NCBI GenBank assembly: GCA_949487135.1
Contig: CATAJQ010000012.1
Location: 1-64,000, forward strand
Direction: 5' to 3'
Length of the DNA stretch: 64,000 nt
Source: Cellvibrionales bacterium UBA7375
GTDB lineage: Bacteria > Pseudomonadota > Gammaproteobacteria > Pseudomonadales > Porticoccaceae
The position numbers and the translations under genes were made by a program. The stretch's first letter is position 1, and every line of letters starts with the position of its first letter. This document shows, one piece after another, positions 51,473 to 60,979 of the stretch. The notes under the pieces are model-generated. The model did no database searches. It saw nothing but the letters and a program-made list of their open reading frames with translations, and was not told the DNA's origin.

Positions 51473-51826
51473 ATGTACAGTACAGAAAGCTATATTTGGG
51501 GCTGGATTGCCTACTCTACAGGGGTGCTATGCCTGTTGAGTCTTTTTTGGTTGTTAATCAGAAAGATCGCTTCTCGCTGGTTAAAACATGTGCTTATTAT
51601 TATTTTTCTAGCGGTGTTTTTTACGCCTGTTACTGCTTATCCGGATAATCCCTATTTGGCACCTGCATTTTTTGTCAGCCTGTACGAGGGTATTCTGTTG
51701 AGTGGAAAAGATGCGGGTTTTCAACGCGGCTTAGCGCCTATTCTCGCTTTTAGCTTTATCTCGGTTGTGCTCTACAGTTTGATTTCACCCATTTTGAGGC
51801 GTAGAAAAAGGGCTCCTTCTAGCTGA
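51473..51826 (+). CDS. Small membrane protein of unknown function
   Basis: A 117-residue protein with about three membrane helices (near 7-29, 38-54 and 86-105) and a strongly basic C-terminus (RRRKRAPSS), which would face the cytoplasm. A soluble loop (AYPDNPYLAPAFFVSLYEGILLSGKDAGF) sits between helices two and three. It starts 2 bp after ycgN, so the two are coupled. I do not recognise a domain, although similar small membrane genes follow ycgN in Pseudomonas. Confidence 0.8.
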   Translation: MYSTESYIWGWIAYSTGVLCLLSLFWLLIRKIASRWLKHVLIIIFLAVFFTPVTAYPDNPYLAPAFFVSLYEGILLSGKDAGFQRGLAPILAFSFISVVLYSLISPILRRRKRAPSS

Positions 51827-51937
51827 AAGTACTGATTATTTTGCAGTAAATCATAGGGAAATGATTTAAGATGTTTTTAAGAAACTATGGATCTAGTTAT
51901 ACTAGAATAATAATACGAATAAAGTATTGGGTCTTGA

Positions 51938-53605
51938 ATGTTATTAGAGCAAGCGGTTAAACAGGGGCGTGAGCGGGTAGGTTTATCCTCCGATAAGCCT
52001 AAACTACCGGCAGAGTCTTTGATTAGATTTTGGTCTAATACTGTCCAGAGTTGTCCGGATAAACCTGCCTTTAGTTGCTTGGGTCAAACCTTGAGTTATG
52101 GTGAGGTTGATCAGCTTTCCAGAAGGATTGCCAGTTACCTGCAAAAAGATTTGGGGTTAAAGGCCGGTGATCGCATAGCTATCCAGCTACCAAATTTAAT
52201 ACAGTATCCCGCTATAGCATTGGCTGCCTGGCACATAGGGCTGGTGGTTGTTAATACCAATCCTATGTATTCGGTTAGAGAATTGATTCACCAGTTCAAT
52301 GATGCAGGCGTTAAAGCGGTTTTTGTGCTGGATAAGTTTTACAGCACCCTGCTTGAAGCACGTCCAAACACGCCCATTGAACATGTGATTTTAGTGCGCG
52401 CACTTGATTTATTACCTATGCCAAAGAAAGCTATCGGCGGTCTATTGATGAGGCTTACCGGTCGTTGGACTCCTGTAAAAGCGGGTGATTGGATACCTTT
52501 TTCTCAGCTATTAAAATCTGGTTGCATCTTTCAAGCATACTCTGCCAAATTAAATGATATTTGTACGCTTCAGTATACCGGTGGAACAACCGGCGCTTCG
52601 AAGGGTGTTATGCTGACTAATAAATCTGTTTTATCAAATATTGCCCAGGCCCTGAGTGTGTTATCCAGTCGCGAAAAATCACTCGAAGGCGTCTGTACTA
52701 TTGCGCCATTACCTATGTACCATATTTATTCATACGCTCTGTGTTTAGGCATTATTCCGGCAATTAAAGGCCACAGCGTCTTAATCCCAGACCCAAGAAA
52801 TATTTCCGCCTTTATTGGCTCTATAAAGCAGTACCAGTTTGATATATTTACCGGTCTAAATTCCCTATTTGTAGCACTCATGGAGCATTCTAAGTTTAAG
52901 AGTTTAGATTTCTCTAAATTGCGCATTACCCTCTCCGGCGGTATGGCTTTAATGGAATCGGTCGCTAAGGACTGGGAAACAGCCACTGGCTGTGTTGTCA
53001 GCGAGGGCTATGGTATGACCGAGGCCTCGCCTGTAGTGTCTATGAATCCTATAGGCTTCCAGAAAATTGGCAGTGCCGGTATTCCTATTCCGGGCACTGA
53101 AATTAAAGTGGTCGATGAGCAAGGTGTTGAACAGCAGGTCGGGGGTGAGGGCGAGCTCTGTGTGCGCGGCGATCAAGTAATGAAAGGTTATTGGCATTGT
53201 TCGGAAAAAACCGCGGAAACCATTGTTGATGGTTGGCTGCATACGGGTGATATTGTTAAAGTCGATGAGCAGGGCTATATCAAGGTGGTAGATCGCCTTA
53301 AGGATATGATTATTGTCTCGGGCTTTAATGTATATCCCAATGAGCTAGAGCAAGCACTAACGGTTCATCCAGATGTTTCACAATGTGCGGCTATTGGCGT
53401 GCCGGACCCTAAAGCGGGTGAAGTGGTTAAAATGTTTGTGGTTAGCGCTAATCCAGAGCTTACAGAAGATCAGGTGATTGACTACTGCAAGCAGAATATG
53501 GCCGGCTATAAGGTGCCCAAATATATTGAGTTTAGAGACCAATTGCCTATGTCTAACGTAGGAAAGGTACTGCGAAAAGATTTAAGAGTTGAGCAAGCTA
53601 ATTGA
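51938..53605 (+). CDS. fadD: Long-chain-fatty-acid-CoA ligase
   Basis: A 555-residue adenylate-forming enzyme that activates fatty acids for beta-oxidation. The AMP-binding P-loop is YTGGTTGASKGVML. GYGMTEASPVVSMNP, DGWLHTGDIVKVDEQGYIKVVDRLKD (hinge and A8 motif) and the catalytic Lys in SNVGKVLRKDL are present. Length matches E. coli FadD (561). fadH lies 45 kb away on the other strand. No strong ribosome-binding site is visible (GGG about 8 bases upstream). Confidence 0.94.
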   Translation: MLLEQAVKQGRERVGLSSDKPKLPAESLIRFWSNTVQSCPDKPAFSCLGQTLSYGEVDQLSRRIASYLQKDLGLKAGDRIAIQLPNLIQYPAIALAAWHIGLVVVNTNPMYSVRELIHQFNDAGVKAVFVLDKFYSTLLEARPNTPIEHVILVRALDLLPMPKKAIGGLLMRLTGRWTPVKAGDWIPFSQLLKSGCIFQAYSAKLNDICTLQYTGGTTGASKGVMLTNKSVLSNIAQALSVLSSREKSLEGVCTIAPLPMYHIYSYALCLGIIPAIKGHSVLIPDPRNISAFIGSIKQYQFDIFTGLNSLFVALMEHSKFKSLDFSKLRITLSGGMALMESVAKDWETATGCVVSEGYGMTEASPVVSMNPIGFQKIGSAGIPIPGTEIKVVDEQGVEQQVGGEGELCVRGDQVMKGYWHCSEKTAETIVDGWLHTGDIVKVDEQGYIKVVDRLKDMIIVSGFNVYPNELEQALTVHPDVSQCAAIGVPDPKAGEVVKMFVVSANPELTEDQVIDYCKQNMAGYKVPKYIEFRDQLPMSNVGKVLRKDLRVEQAN

Positions 53606-53683
53606 CCTGTTGAAACAGTGCTTAACCTGTTACTCTAAAAAATCTCATCTTAATTAAACAAAGCTGTTTAGAGGTAAATAGTT

Positions 53684-54250
53684 GTGAAGCGACTTATTAT
53701 CGGTATGTCAGGCTCAAGTGCAGTTATCTACGGTATCAGGCTGCTTGAAAAGCTCGCAAAGCGCGAGGATGTCGAAGTCCATTTGGTTATTAGTCAGGCG
53801 GCTAAAATGACCATAGGAATAGAAACTGATTACACAGCTGATCAGGTTGAAGCTCTGGCTGATGAAGTGCATAGCTGTAAAAATATTGGTGCCAGTATTG
53901 CCAGCGGATCATTTAAAACAGCGGGTATGGTAGTGGTCCCATGCTCTATGAAAACACTTTCTGCAATTGCAAATTCCTACGCAGATAACCTTATTGTTCG
54001 CGCGGCCGATGTGGTGCTTAAAGAGCGACGTCGACTGGTTATAGTGCCGCGAGAAACACCATTGCATGTAGGCCACTGTGAGCTGATGCTCAAAGTAAGC
54101 CAAATGGGTGCAATCCTTTGTCCGCCAGCACCGGCTTTTTACACACATCCTAAAACAGTCGATGATATTATCGATCATTCTGTCGCACGAATTTTAGATC
54201 TGTTTGATATAGAGGATGAAAACACTCAGCGCTGGGAAGGCAATGTCTAG
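53684..54250 (+). CDS. ubiX: Flavin prenyltransferase UbiX
   Basis: A 188-residue enzyme that makes prenylated FMN for the UbiD decarboxylase of ubiquinone synthesis. MSGSSAVIYGIRLLE (flavin/phosphate site), VVVPCSMKTLSAIANSYADNLIVRAADVVLKERRRLVIVPRETPLH and PAFYTHPKT are the family signatures. The start is GTG 53684, with GAGGT upstream. It overlaps the next gene by 8 bases (ATGTCTAG). Confidence 0.96.
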   Translation: MKRLIIGMSGSSAVIYGIRLLEKLAKREDVEVHLVISQAAKMTIGIETDYTADQVEALADEVHSCKNIGASIASGSFKTAGMVVVPCSMKTLSAIANSYADNLIVRAADVVLKERRRLVIVPRETPLHVGHCELMLKVSQMGAILCPPAPAFYTHPKTVDDIIDHSVARILDLFDIEDENTQRWEGNV

Positions 54251-54728
54251 CGACTTTCCTTTCTGGCCGTTGCTACAGGCAGAGTCAGTGTTAACTCTAG
54301 CGACCGCCGATGCCTGTGGTAGCTGGTCGGCACCTGTGCTGTACGCCGCCACTCTTGTTAATGAGCAACCAATTCTCTATTTTTTATCGGCCCAAAGTAG
54401 TCGACATATTAAAAACCTGCCAGTCAATGGCAGTGCTGCTGGCTCTATCTATGCAACTTATCAAGGTGATTGGCAAGCCATTCAGGGACTGCAAATGCAC
54501 GGTGCTATTGTTGAAGTTGATCAACAGGATAAGGATCTCTGGCAAACCACGTATTTTTCTCGCTTTCCCGAGGTAGCCAATATGATTAACTCTCCGGCTT
54601 CGGAATCAGAGCAAAAGATAGCTCAAGCCTTTGAGAAAAGTGGCAAATACAGATTCACACCCCATTTTATTCGGGTGACAGATAACTCAGGTCAGTTTGC
54701 CCAAAAAAATGAATGGACATTTGATTAG
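54243..54728 (+). CDS. YhbP-like FMN-binding split-barrel protein
   Basis: A 161-residue protein of the pyridoxamine-5'-phosphate-oxidase-like fold, closest to the YhbP/UPF0306 group (SVLTLATADACGSWSAPVLYA, then SSRHIKNLPVNGSAAGSIYATYQGDWQAIQGLQMHG). The cofactor is probably FMN; the substrate is unknown. I chose ATG 54243, preceded by GGGAAGG, so it overlaps ubiX by 8 bases. Its stop directly abuts the stop of the convergent alr gene. Confidence 0.82.
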   Translation: MSSDFPFWPLLQAESVLTLATADACGSWSAPVLYAATLVNEQPILYFLSAQSSRHIKNLPVNGSAAGSIYATYQGDWQAIQGLQMHGAIVEVDQQDKDLWQTTYFSRFPEVANMINSPASESEQKIAQAFEKSGKYRFTPHFIRVTDNSGQFAQKNEWTFD

Positions 54729-55829
54729 CTATTTAGCGTTGATATAAATTCTAGGGACTCTGGCAGGCATCCGCGTGAGCAGTTCATAACCAATGGTGCC
54801 GCAATACTCGGCCACTTCGGTGACCGATAGTTCCGGCCCCCATAATGTCACATCTGCACCAATTTTAATTTCATCATTGAGGTCAGTAATATCCACCGTA
54901 ATCATATCCATTGAAACTTTTCCTACCAATGGGCATTTAACGCCATTGATTAGTACCGGGGTGCCATTGGGAGCATGGCGTGGATAGCCATCACCATAGC
55001 CCACTGCAACGGTAGCGATGGTAGAATTGCGTTGCGCTGTCCAGTTAGCGGTATAACCCACTGATTCACCGGTCTTGATGGATCGCGTTGAAATAACGGC
55101 GGATTGAAAATGCATTACCTGTTGTAACTGCTCAGCATTTTCTTGAGGCACTGAGAAGGGCGAGGCACCGTAGAGCATATAGCCCGGACGCTGCCAATCA
55201 TCTTTAACCTCAGGCCAGTCAAGAATAGCCGCTGAATTAGCTAAACTTTTAAGCAAATTAGGCTGATCGATATCATTTATTGCAACTTCAAAATTACATA
55301 GCTGTTGCCTGGTAAAATCGTTATCAAGATTATCTGCACAGGCAAAGTGGGTGGCTAAAACAATATCCTCTGCCACATTCGGGCTATCGGATAATTGCTG
55401 ATACACATAAGAAGCATCCTCAGGTTGGAACCCCAGACGATGCATGCCAGTATCCAGCTTAATCCAAACAGTGATTGCGGAACTTAACTGAGCGCTTAAA
55501 ACCGCTTGAAGCTGGTTATGGTTTTCAAGCATTAACCAAAATCCATACTGTTCAGCTATTCCGATTTCGTCCGCGCTATGCGGCCCCTCCAACAAAAGAA
55601 TAGGTTGTTTAATATTGGCTTTACGCAATGCGAGAGCCTCTTCAATACAGGCCACACCATACGCAGGTGCGCTATCGGCCAACGCATTAGCTACTTCAAG
55701 CATACCATGTCCATAGGCATTGGCTTTAACCATCGGCATGCTTTTAGCGTTGGGTGCTAAATTTTGAGCAAGAAAAAAATTCTCGCGCAGTGCCTGAAGG
55801 TCAATAATAGCTGAGGTGGGTCTAGACAT
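54729..55829 (-). CDS. alr: Alanine racemase
   Basis: A 366-residue PLP enzyme that interconverts L- and D-alanine for peptidoglycan. PLP Lys35 is in MPMVKANAYGHG, and the second catalytic base Tyr lies in ESVGYTANW. DTGMHRLGF is also typical. It lies 12 bp after the D-amino-acid transaminase gene, at the end of a minus-strand series. It may be the catabolic or biosynthetic racemase; I cannot tell from sequence. Confidence 0.96.
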   Translation of the reverse strand: MSRPTSAIIDLQALRENFFLAQNLAPNAKSMPMVKANAYGHGMLEVANALADSAPAYGVACIEEALALRKANIKQPILLLEGPHSADEIGIAEQYGFWLMLENHNQLQAVLSAQLSSAITVWIKLDTGMHRLGFQPEDASYVYQQLSDSPNVAEDIVLATHFACADNLDNDFTRQQLCNFEVAINDIDQPNLLKSLANSAAILDWPEVKDDWQRPGYMLYGASPFSVPQENAEQLQQVMHFQSAVISTRSIKTGESVGYTANWTAQRNSTIATVAVGYGDGYPRHAPNGTPVLINGVKCPLVGKVSMDMITVDITDLNDEIKIGADVTLWGPELSVTEVAEYCGTIGYELLTRMPARVPRIYINAK

Positions 55830-55841
55830 AGTAAAAAGCCA

Positions 55842-56699
55842 TTAGTAGTTAAATCGATTAGCGCTAAATAATGTTTGTGCCGCAAGCCAGACATCGCCGA
55901 TCTGTCCATCGCCAACTGGCACTGAATCTATGGCTATAACCGGTGCTATTTCTCGCGATGAGCTGGTAATCCATACCTCGTCAGCTTCTGCAACTTCATT
56001 CATGGTAACAGCGCGTTCTTCGACAACGATATTGCCGTCATTACGTAAAATATCGATTAGAATTTGACGAGTGATGCCCGGCAATTTTTGATGGTCGAGA
56101 GGCGGGGTAATCACAGTGCCATTTTTAACAATAAACGCGTTGCACGAACTGGCCTCAGTCAGTTCATTATGTTCGTTATAAAGCAGTGTTTCTTGATTGC
56201 CCTGTTCGACCCCCTGTTGGTAATGCAAAACATTACCCAGTAAGGATGTCGATTTAATATCGCGTCGATCCCAGCGTATATCGCGCGCGGTAGAGACGGT
56301 GTAAGTTTTAGCATGGGACTTATCGGCCACCGGCGCCGGTGGGATCTCAAAGCAAAACGCAAAGATGGTAGGGTTGACCTTATCGGGAAAGCGATGAGCT
56401 CTACTCTCATAGGCACCACGACTAATTTGTAAGTAAATGCCTAGGTTTCCAGCACCATTTTGCTGAATTAATTTTAGACAGAGATCAAGCCATTGATTTT
56501 CCGACCAGCCGGTAGAAATTCCAATCGCTTCAAGCCCTTCATTCATGCGCTGTAAGTGGGGTAAAAAACCTACCAGCTTGCCCTCGTAGGAGGGCACTAC
56601 TTCATAAACACCATCGCCAAATAAAAACCCTCTGTCGAGAGGTGAAATTTTAGCCTGTTCAATTGGCAAGTATTGACCATTGAGATATGCAATATTCAT
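55842..56699 (-). CDS. dat: D-amino-acid transaminase
   Basis: A 285-residue fold-type IV PLP aminotransferase. PLP Lys149 is in WDRRDIKSTSLLGN, with the Tyr/Arg substrate region GDGVYEVVPSYEGK and LTEASSCNAFIV. The D-amino-acid transaminase subgroup is favoured over BCAT by the short length, RDIRWDRRDIKS and the pairing with alr. It makes D-glutamate or D-alanine from keto acids. A BCAT-like alternative is possible but less likely. Confidence 0.88.
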   Translation of the reverse strand: MNIAYLNGQYLPIEQAKISPLDRGFLFGDGVYEVVPSYEGKLVGFLPHLQRMNEGLEAIGISTGWSENQWLDLCLKLIQQNGAGNLGIYLQISRGAYESRAHRFPDKVNPTIFAFCFEIPPAPVADKSHAKTYTVSTARDIRWDRRDIKSTSLLGNVLHYQQGVEQGNQETLLYNEHNELTEASSCNAFIVKNGTVITPPLDHQKLPGITRQILIDILRNDGNIVVEERAVTMNEVAEADEVWITSSSREIAPVIAIDSVPVGDGQIGDVWLAAQTLFSANRFNY

Positions 56700-56757
56700 G
56701 AAGTTACTCTTAGTATGTATCTGAAAATATTATCAGTGAGATGCTCTATACGCAAAG

Positions 56758-57681
56758 TTAAATTATTGATTGCGCAGATTGCTGAAGAAGATTTTGTGCT
56801 TGCTTTAAATCTATGGTCTTAAAGCGTATTTTTCTTCCGGGCATCAGTTGGGCTAGTTTAGCGATATCTGGTGAAAAAACCGACCCTAATTTTGGGTATC
56901 CTCCGATAGTTTGACGATCACAGAGAAGAATAATGGGTTGGCCATCAGTGGTAATTTGAATGGCACCTAAACAAATTCCCTCGGAAATCATGTTGTTGTG
57001 CGAAAATTCAATAGCAGACCCTTCAAGTCTATAGCCCATGCGGTCGCTCTGTTGAGAGATTGTATAGTCATTATCAAAGAAGTGATTGAGCTGATCGGGT
57101 TCAAATTGATTATGTTGGTAGCCCAGTATCACTCTAATCTCAGCTATATCGTTATCAAATTGCGGTCTATATCGCTCTGCAACAGTACGCGTAGTGTTTT
57201 CTTGTGAGGCATTACAAGGAAGTAAATCACCTTGCGCAAGCGCTTGACCATTCTTGTGTAAGCCGCCTAGCTTTTCTCTTTTAACAGTAGATGCACTGCC
57301 AAATATCAATGGACATTGAATGCCGCCAGCAACAGCGAGATAAGAGCGACAACCCGCAGTGGCATAACCAATACTGATCTGGTCACCCGCTGAAATATTA
57401 TGGGTACACCATCCATCAACAGATTGGTTGTTAATTTTGATCGTTACATCAGCCCCAGTGATGGCAATTTGGGTTGCGATAGTAGATTTAAGAACCAGTC
57501 CACCGACTAAAATTTCAAGGCAAGCTGCAGATTCGAGATTGTTACAGAGTTTATTAGCCCAACCAAATGAGTAACTGTCAAAAGGGCCGCCGGTAGTGAT
57601 GCCAATATTATGGAAGCCCTGCCTGCCACTGTCTTGAATAAGAGTATACATGCCGGGATTAATGACTTTGAGACCAGTCAT
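56758..57681 (-). CDS. pxpC: 5-oxoprolinase subunit PxpC
   Basis: A 307-residue subunit of the ATP-dependent 5-oxoprolinase (PxpABC) complex, also known as the KipA/biotin-dependent carboxylase-like family. Typical segments are MYTLIQDSGRQGFHNIGITTGGPFD, AITGADVTIKIN and a C-terminal DRMGYRLEGSAIEF with GAIQITTDGQPIILLCDRQTIGGYPKLG. It overlaps pxpB by one base. Confidence 0.94.
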   Translation of the reverse strand: MTGLKVINPGMYTLIQDSGRQGFHNIGITTGGPFDSYSFGWANKLCNNLESAACLEILVGGLVLKSTIATQIAITGADVTIKINNQSVDGWCTHNISAGDQISIGYATAGCRSYLAVAGGIQCPLIFGSASTVKREKLGGLHKNGQALAQGDLLPCNASQENTTRTVAERYRPQFDNDIAEIRVILGYQHNQFEPDQLNHFFDNDYTISQQSDRMGYRLEGSAIEFSHNNMISEGICLGAIQITTDGQPIILLCDRQTIGGYPKLGSVFSPDIAKLAQLMPGRKIRFKTIDLKQAQNLLQQSAQSII

Positions 57682-58394
57682 TAAGCTTTACCCACTGCTG
57701 AGTTTGCTATGCCGCCAAGCTGAATAAACTCATCGCGGCTAATCGCTTTAAAGCGCACTTTATCACCGACTTCAACTAACGTGCTTGGTTTCTGGTTAGG
57801 TTTAAACATTGCAGTGGGGCATTGTCCGATTAAATTCCAGCCACCGGGAGACTCTGCGGGGTAGATAGCGGTTTGGCGATCGGCAATGCCTATAGCCCCT
57901 TTAGGGACCTCTGCTCTGGGAGTCGCTAGTCTTGGCATAGCAATTTTTTCATCGGTTTCACCGAGATAAGCAAATCCGGGTGCAAAGCCCATCGCATAAA
58001 CTGTATATTCTGTTTGCTGATGAATAGATATCACATCATCAATGCTCAATTTGGTATGATCTGCCAAGCGCTGTAAATCCGGGCCAGTTTCGAGACTGTA
58101 ATAAACCGGTAGCTCAATACTTTTGCCGATGGTTAATGGTTTATCTGATGAGGTAGAAACCACCGCATAGATTGCTTTTTCAATGGTTAAATAATCAATT
58201 TTTGTAACATCATAAACTACTAATAGTGATGTATAGGAAGGAACCAGATCAATAATTTTGCTCGCAAGCGCGATGTCCAATTGTTCAGCGGTGCTTGCAA
58301 TAAGGCTGGATGTTCTGGTGCAGGGTCGCTCAGAAAAATACACAATAACGCTGTTTTCTCCCGCTACAGTGATCTTTGGCAGTTCGCTACTCAT
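57681..58394 (-). CDS. pxpB: 5-oxoprolinase subunit PxpB
   Basis: A 237-residue KipI/allophanate-hydrolase-like subunit. Signatures are VPSYTSLLVVYD, VYAMGFAPGFAYLGETD, MPRLATPRAEVPKGAIGIADRQTAIYP and SPGGWNLIG. It overlaps pxpA by 4 bases and pxpC by one, so the three subunits are made together. In Bacillus, KipI also inhibits a sporulation kinase, but the PxpABC role is the general one. Confidence 0.94.
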   Translation of the reverse strand: MSSELPKITVAGENSVIVYFSERPCTRTSSLIASTAEQLDIALASKIIDLVPSYTSLLVVYDVTKIDYLTIEKAIYAVVSTSSDKPLTIGKSIELPVYYSLETGPDLQRLADHTKLSIDDVISIHQQTEYTVYAMGFAPGFAYLGETDEKIAMPRLATPRAEVPKGAIGIADRQTAIYPAESPGGWNLIGQCPTAMFKPNQKPSTLVEVGDKVRFKAISRDEFIQLGGIANSAVGKA

Positions 58395-59125
58395 GGCCCT
58401 AGGATATTTCTTATCTGGCGAATTTCTGCAACAGCTTCAGGGTTGTCGCCGTGAACGCATAAGCTGTCTGCATAAAGAGGTAATCGGTTACCGTTAATCG
58501 TGGTGATACTCGCATCTTGGTTTAACTGTTTCACTTGAGAAAGCATCTTTTTTCTATCGAGAATAGCACCAGATTGGTGGCGCGGAACCAGAGCCCCATT
58601 ATCTTGATAGGCGCGGTCAGCAAAAGCCTCGAAATACAGTTTAAGACCAAAGGCAGCGGCTTCTTGTCGGTGGATCTCAGCATTTGGTGTAGCCTGAATC
58701 ATTAGAGTTGAGCAAGCCTTAGAATCAACAACAGCCGCCATGACTGCGCTTCGAAGATGACAATTGTTCATCATATCGTTATACAGCGCACCATGGGGTT
58801 TAATATAGCTTACACAGAGCTCATTATGATTGGCCGCTTTTGCTAGTGTGGAAATTTGATACTTGAGACAAGCAATAAGGTCTGGTGCCGGCATCGACAT
58901 CGATTGGCGTCCAAAATTAAATTTATCAGGATAACTAGGGTGAGCGCCGATGGCGACAAGATGCTGTTTCGCAAGTACTAGAGTTTTGTCCATAACCAAT
59001 GGATCGCCGGCATGAAAACCACAGGCAATATTGGCTTGATCTATTTGAGGCATGACCTGTGATTCGACCCTTAGCTGATCGCTATTGGAAGTTTCTCCCA
59101 GATCACAGTTCAGTAATAGATCCAT
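58391..59125 (-). CDS. pxpA: 5-oxoprolinase subunit PxpA
   Basis: A 244-residue LamB/YcsF-family subunit. Signatures are LNCDLGE, IDQANIACGFHAGDP, GAHPSYPDKFNFGR and VSYIKPHGALYN. It opens 5-oxoproline, a harmful glutamine by-product, to glutamate with ATP. It lies 23 bp after proS on the same strand, so it could share its message. Confidence 0.95.
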   Translation of the reverse strand: MDLLLNCDLGETSNSDQLRVESQVMPQIDQANIACGFHAGDPLVMDKTLVLAKQHLVAIGAHPSYPDKFNFGRQSMSMPAPDLIACLKYQISTLAKAANHNELCVSYIKPHGALYNDMMNNCHLRSAVMAAVVDSKACSTLMIQATPNAEIHRQEAAAFGLKLYFEAFADRAYQDNGALVPRHQSGAILDRKKMLSQVKQLNQDASITTINGNRLPLYADSLCVHGDNPEAVAEIRQIRNILGP

Positions 59126-59148
59126 TAAATATTACACCTAGTTTTTTG

Positions 59149-60873
59149 TTATGCCCCAATTTTCTCAGCGATAAATGCCATTAGTTGGTCGGTCTCAATA
59201 TGCTGATTTTCGCTGTGGCTGCGATCTCGGTATTCGATCTTGCCCTCTTCAAGCCCACGATCACCCAACACCAGTCTGTGAGGGATGCCAATAAGTTCAA
59301 TATCAGCCAGCATAGAGCCAAGACGAGCTTTTTGCTCATCCATAAATAATACATCATAGCCCGCAGAGGTTAACTCTGTGTAGAGATCCTCACAGGCCTT
59401 TTTGACCGCCTCTGACTTGTGCATATTAATTGGCACTAGTGCTATCTGAAAAGGCGCGATTGCAGCAGGCCAAATAATGCCATTGTCATCATGATTTTGT
59501 TCAATTGCCGCCGCTACAATCCGGCTGACACCAATACCATAACAACCCATAGTCATAGCTTGTTCTTTGCCTTGCTCATTTAGAATGGTGGCCTTCATGG
59601 CTTCACTGTACTTAGTGCCCAGTTGGAAGATATGTCCAACTTCAATGCCGCGTTTAATCTCTAAAACACCCTTGCCATCAGGGCTCGGATCCCCAGCAAC
59701 CACATTGCGTATATCTGCCTGAGTTTCGATAGTGCAATCAGTATCCCAATTGACGCCGGTTAGATGGTAACCATCGCGATTAGCGCCACAGACAAAGTCT
59801 GTTAAAGCGGCAGCACTATGATCAACAATACATGGGATAGATAAATTTACCGGACCCAAAGAGCCGACAGGGCACTTAAGTTGATCTAAAATCTGTTTCT
59901 CAGTGGCAAAGGTTAGTTCTGTATCCAAGCCCAAAATTTTCTGTAGCTTTACCTCATTGATTTCATGATCGCCGCGCACAACCAAACCCTTAAGCGATTT
60001 ATTACCCTCATCATCTTTAACACTAACAATCAGTGTTTTGACCGTTTGTGCGGGTTCAATAGATAACAATTGGCACACTTCATCAATGCTGTGAGCACTG
60101 GGTGTTGCCACCTCTTGTTTGTACTCAGAGCCACTTTTATTTGAAGTGCTAGTTGGCACTGCCTCGGCTTTTTCAATATTCGCTGCAAAGTCACTCTCTG
60201 TAGAAAATACAATTGCATCCTCGCCAGAGTCGGCCAAAACGTGAAATTCATGGGAGTGACTGCCGCCAATACTCCCAGTGTCAGCTAATACCGCACGAAA
60301 CACCAAGCCGGTGCGCTCAAATATATTGCTGTAAGTTTGATACATCACATCATAGGTTTCTTGCAGTGATTCACTGCTACTATGAAACGAATAGGCATCT
60401 TTCATACAAAACTCGCGGGTACGCATCACGCCAAATCGAGGGCGGCGTTCATCGCGAAACTTGGTTTGAATTTGATAAAAATTAGCTGGCAGTTGTTTAT
60501 AGCTGCTAATTTCATTGCGCACTAGATGTGTGATGACTTCTTCATGGGTGGGCCCCAAGCAGAATTCACGGTCATGTCTATCGCGAATACGAAGCAGTTC
60601 TGGGCCAAACTGACCCCAACGTCCAGATTCTTCCCACAAATTACTCGGTTGAACGACAGGCATTAAAAGCTCCATCGCACCTGCTTTATCCATTTCTTGA
60701 CGAACAATATTTTCAACTTTGCGAAACACTCGCAAACCCAGAGGCAACCAAGAATAAAGTCCAGAGGCAACCTTGCGGATCATTCCGGCTCGCAACATCA
60801 GCTGATGACTGATAACTTCTGCATCTGCAGGAGATTCTTTTTGTGTGGCAATCAAATATTGACTAGCGCGCAT
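59149..60873 (-). CDS. proS: Prolyl-tRNA synthetase, bacterial type
   Basis: A 574-residue class II synthetase. Motif 1 lies in [26 protein letters not shown], motif 2 in [25 protein letters not shown], and motif 3 in [17 protein letters not shown]. The insertion editing (INS) domain is present between motifs 2 and 3 (about 225-405), as in E. coli. The anticodon-binding domain closes the protein. It is the first gene of the pxp-dat-alr series. No strong ribosome-binding site is visible. Confidence 0.97.
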   Translation of the reverse strand: MRASQYLIATQKESPADAEVISHQLMLRAGMIRKVASGLYSWLPLGLRVFRKVENIVRQEMDKAGAMELLMPVVQPSNLWEESGRWGQFGPELLRIRDRHDREFCLGPTHEEVITHLVRNEISSYKQLPANFYQIQTKFRDERRPRFGVMRTREFCMKDAYSFHSSSESLQETYDVMYQTYSNIFERTGLVFRAVLADTGSIGGSHSHEFHVLADSGEDAIVFSTESDFAANIEKAEAVPTSTSNKSGSEYKQEVATPSAHSIDEVCQLLSIEPAQTVKTLIVSVKDDEGNKSLKGLVVRGDHEINEVKLQKILGLDTELTFATEKQILDQLKCPVGSLGPVNLSIPCIVDHSAAALTDFVCGANRDGYHLTGVNWDTDCTIETQADIRNVVAGDPSPDGKGVLEIKRGIEVGHIFQLGTKYSEAMKATILNEQGKEQAMTMGCYGIGVSRIVAAAIEQNHDDNGIIWPAAIAPFQIALVPINMHKSEAVKKACEDLYTELTSAGYDVLFMDEQKARLGSMLADIELIGIPHRLVLGDRGLEEGKIEYRDRSHSENQHIETDQLMAFIAEKIGA

Positions 60874-60979
60874 AATTTTTTACACTTTGATGGAATTAAA
60901 TATTAAGTGGGTTATTCTACGGTGATGAGCTGTTGGGGTACAGACCTAACAGATATAAAGCGGGGTATTGGGTTTAAAA

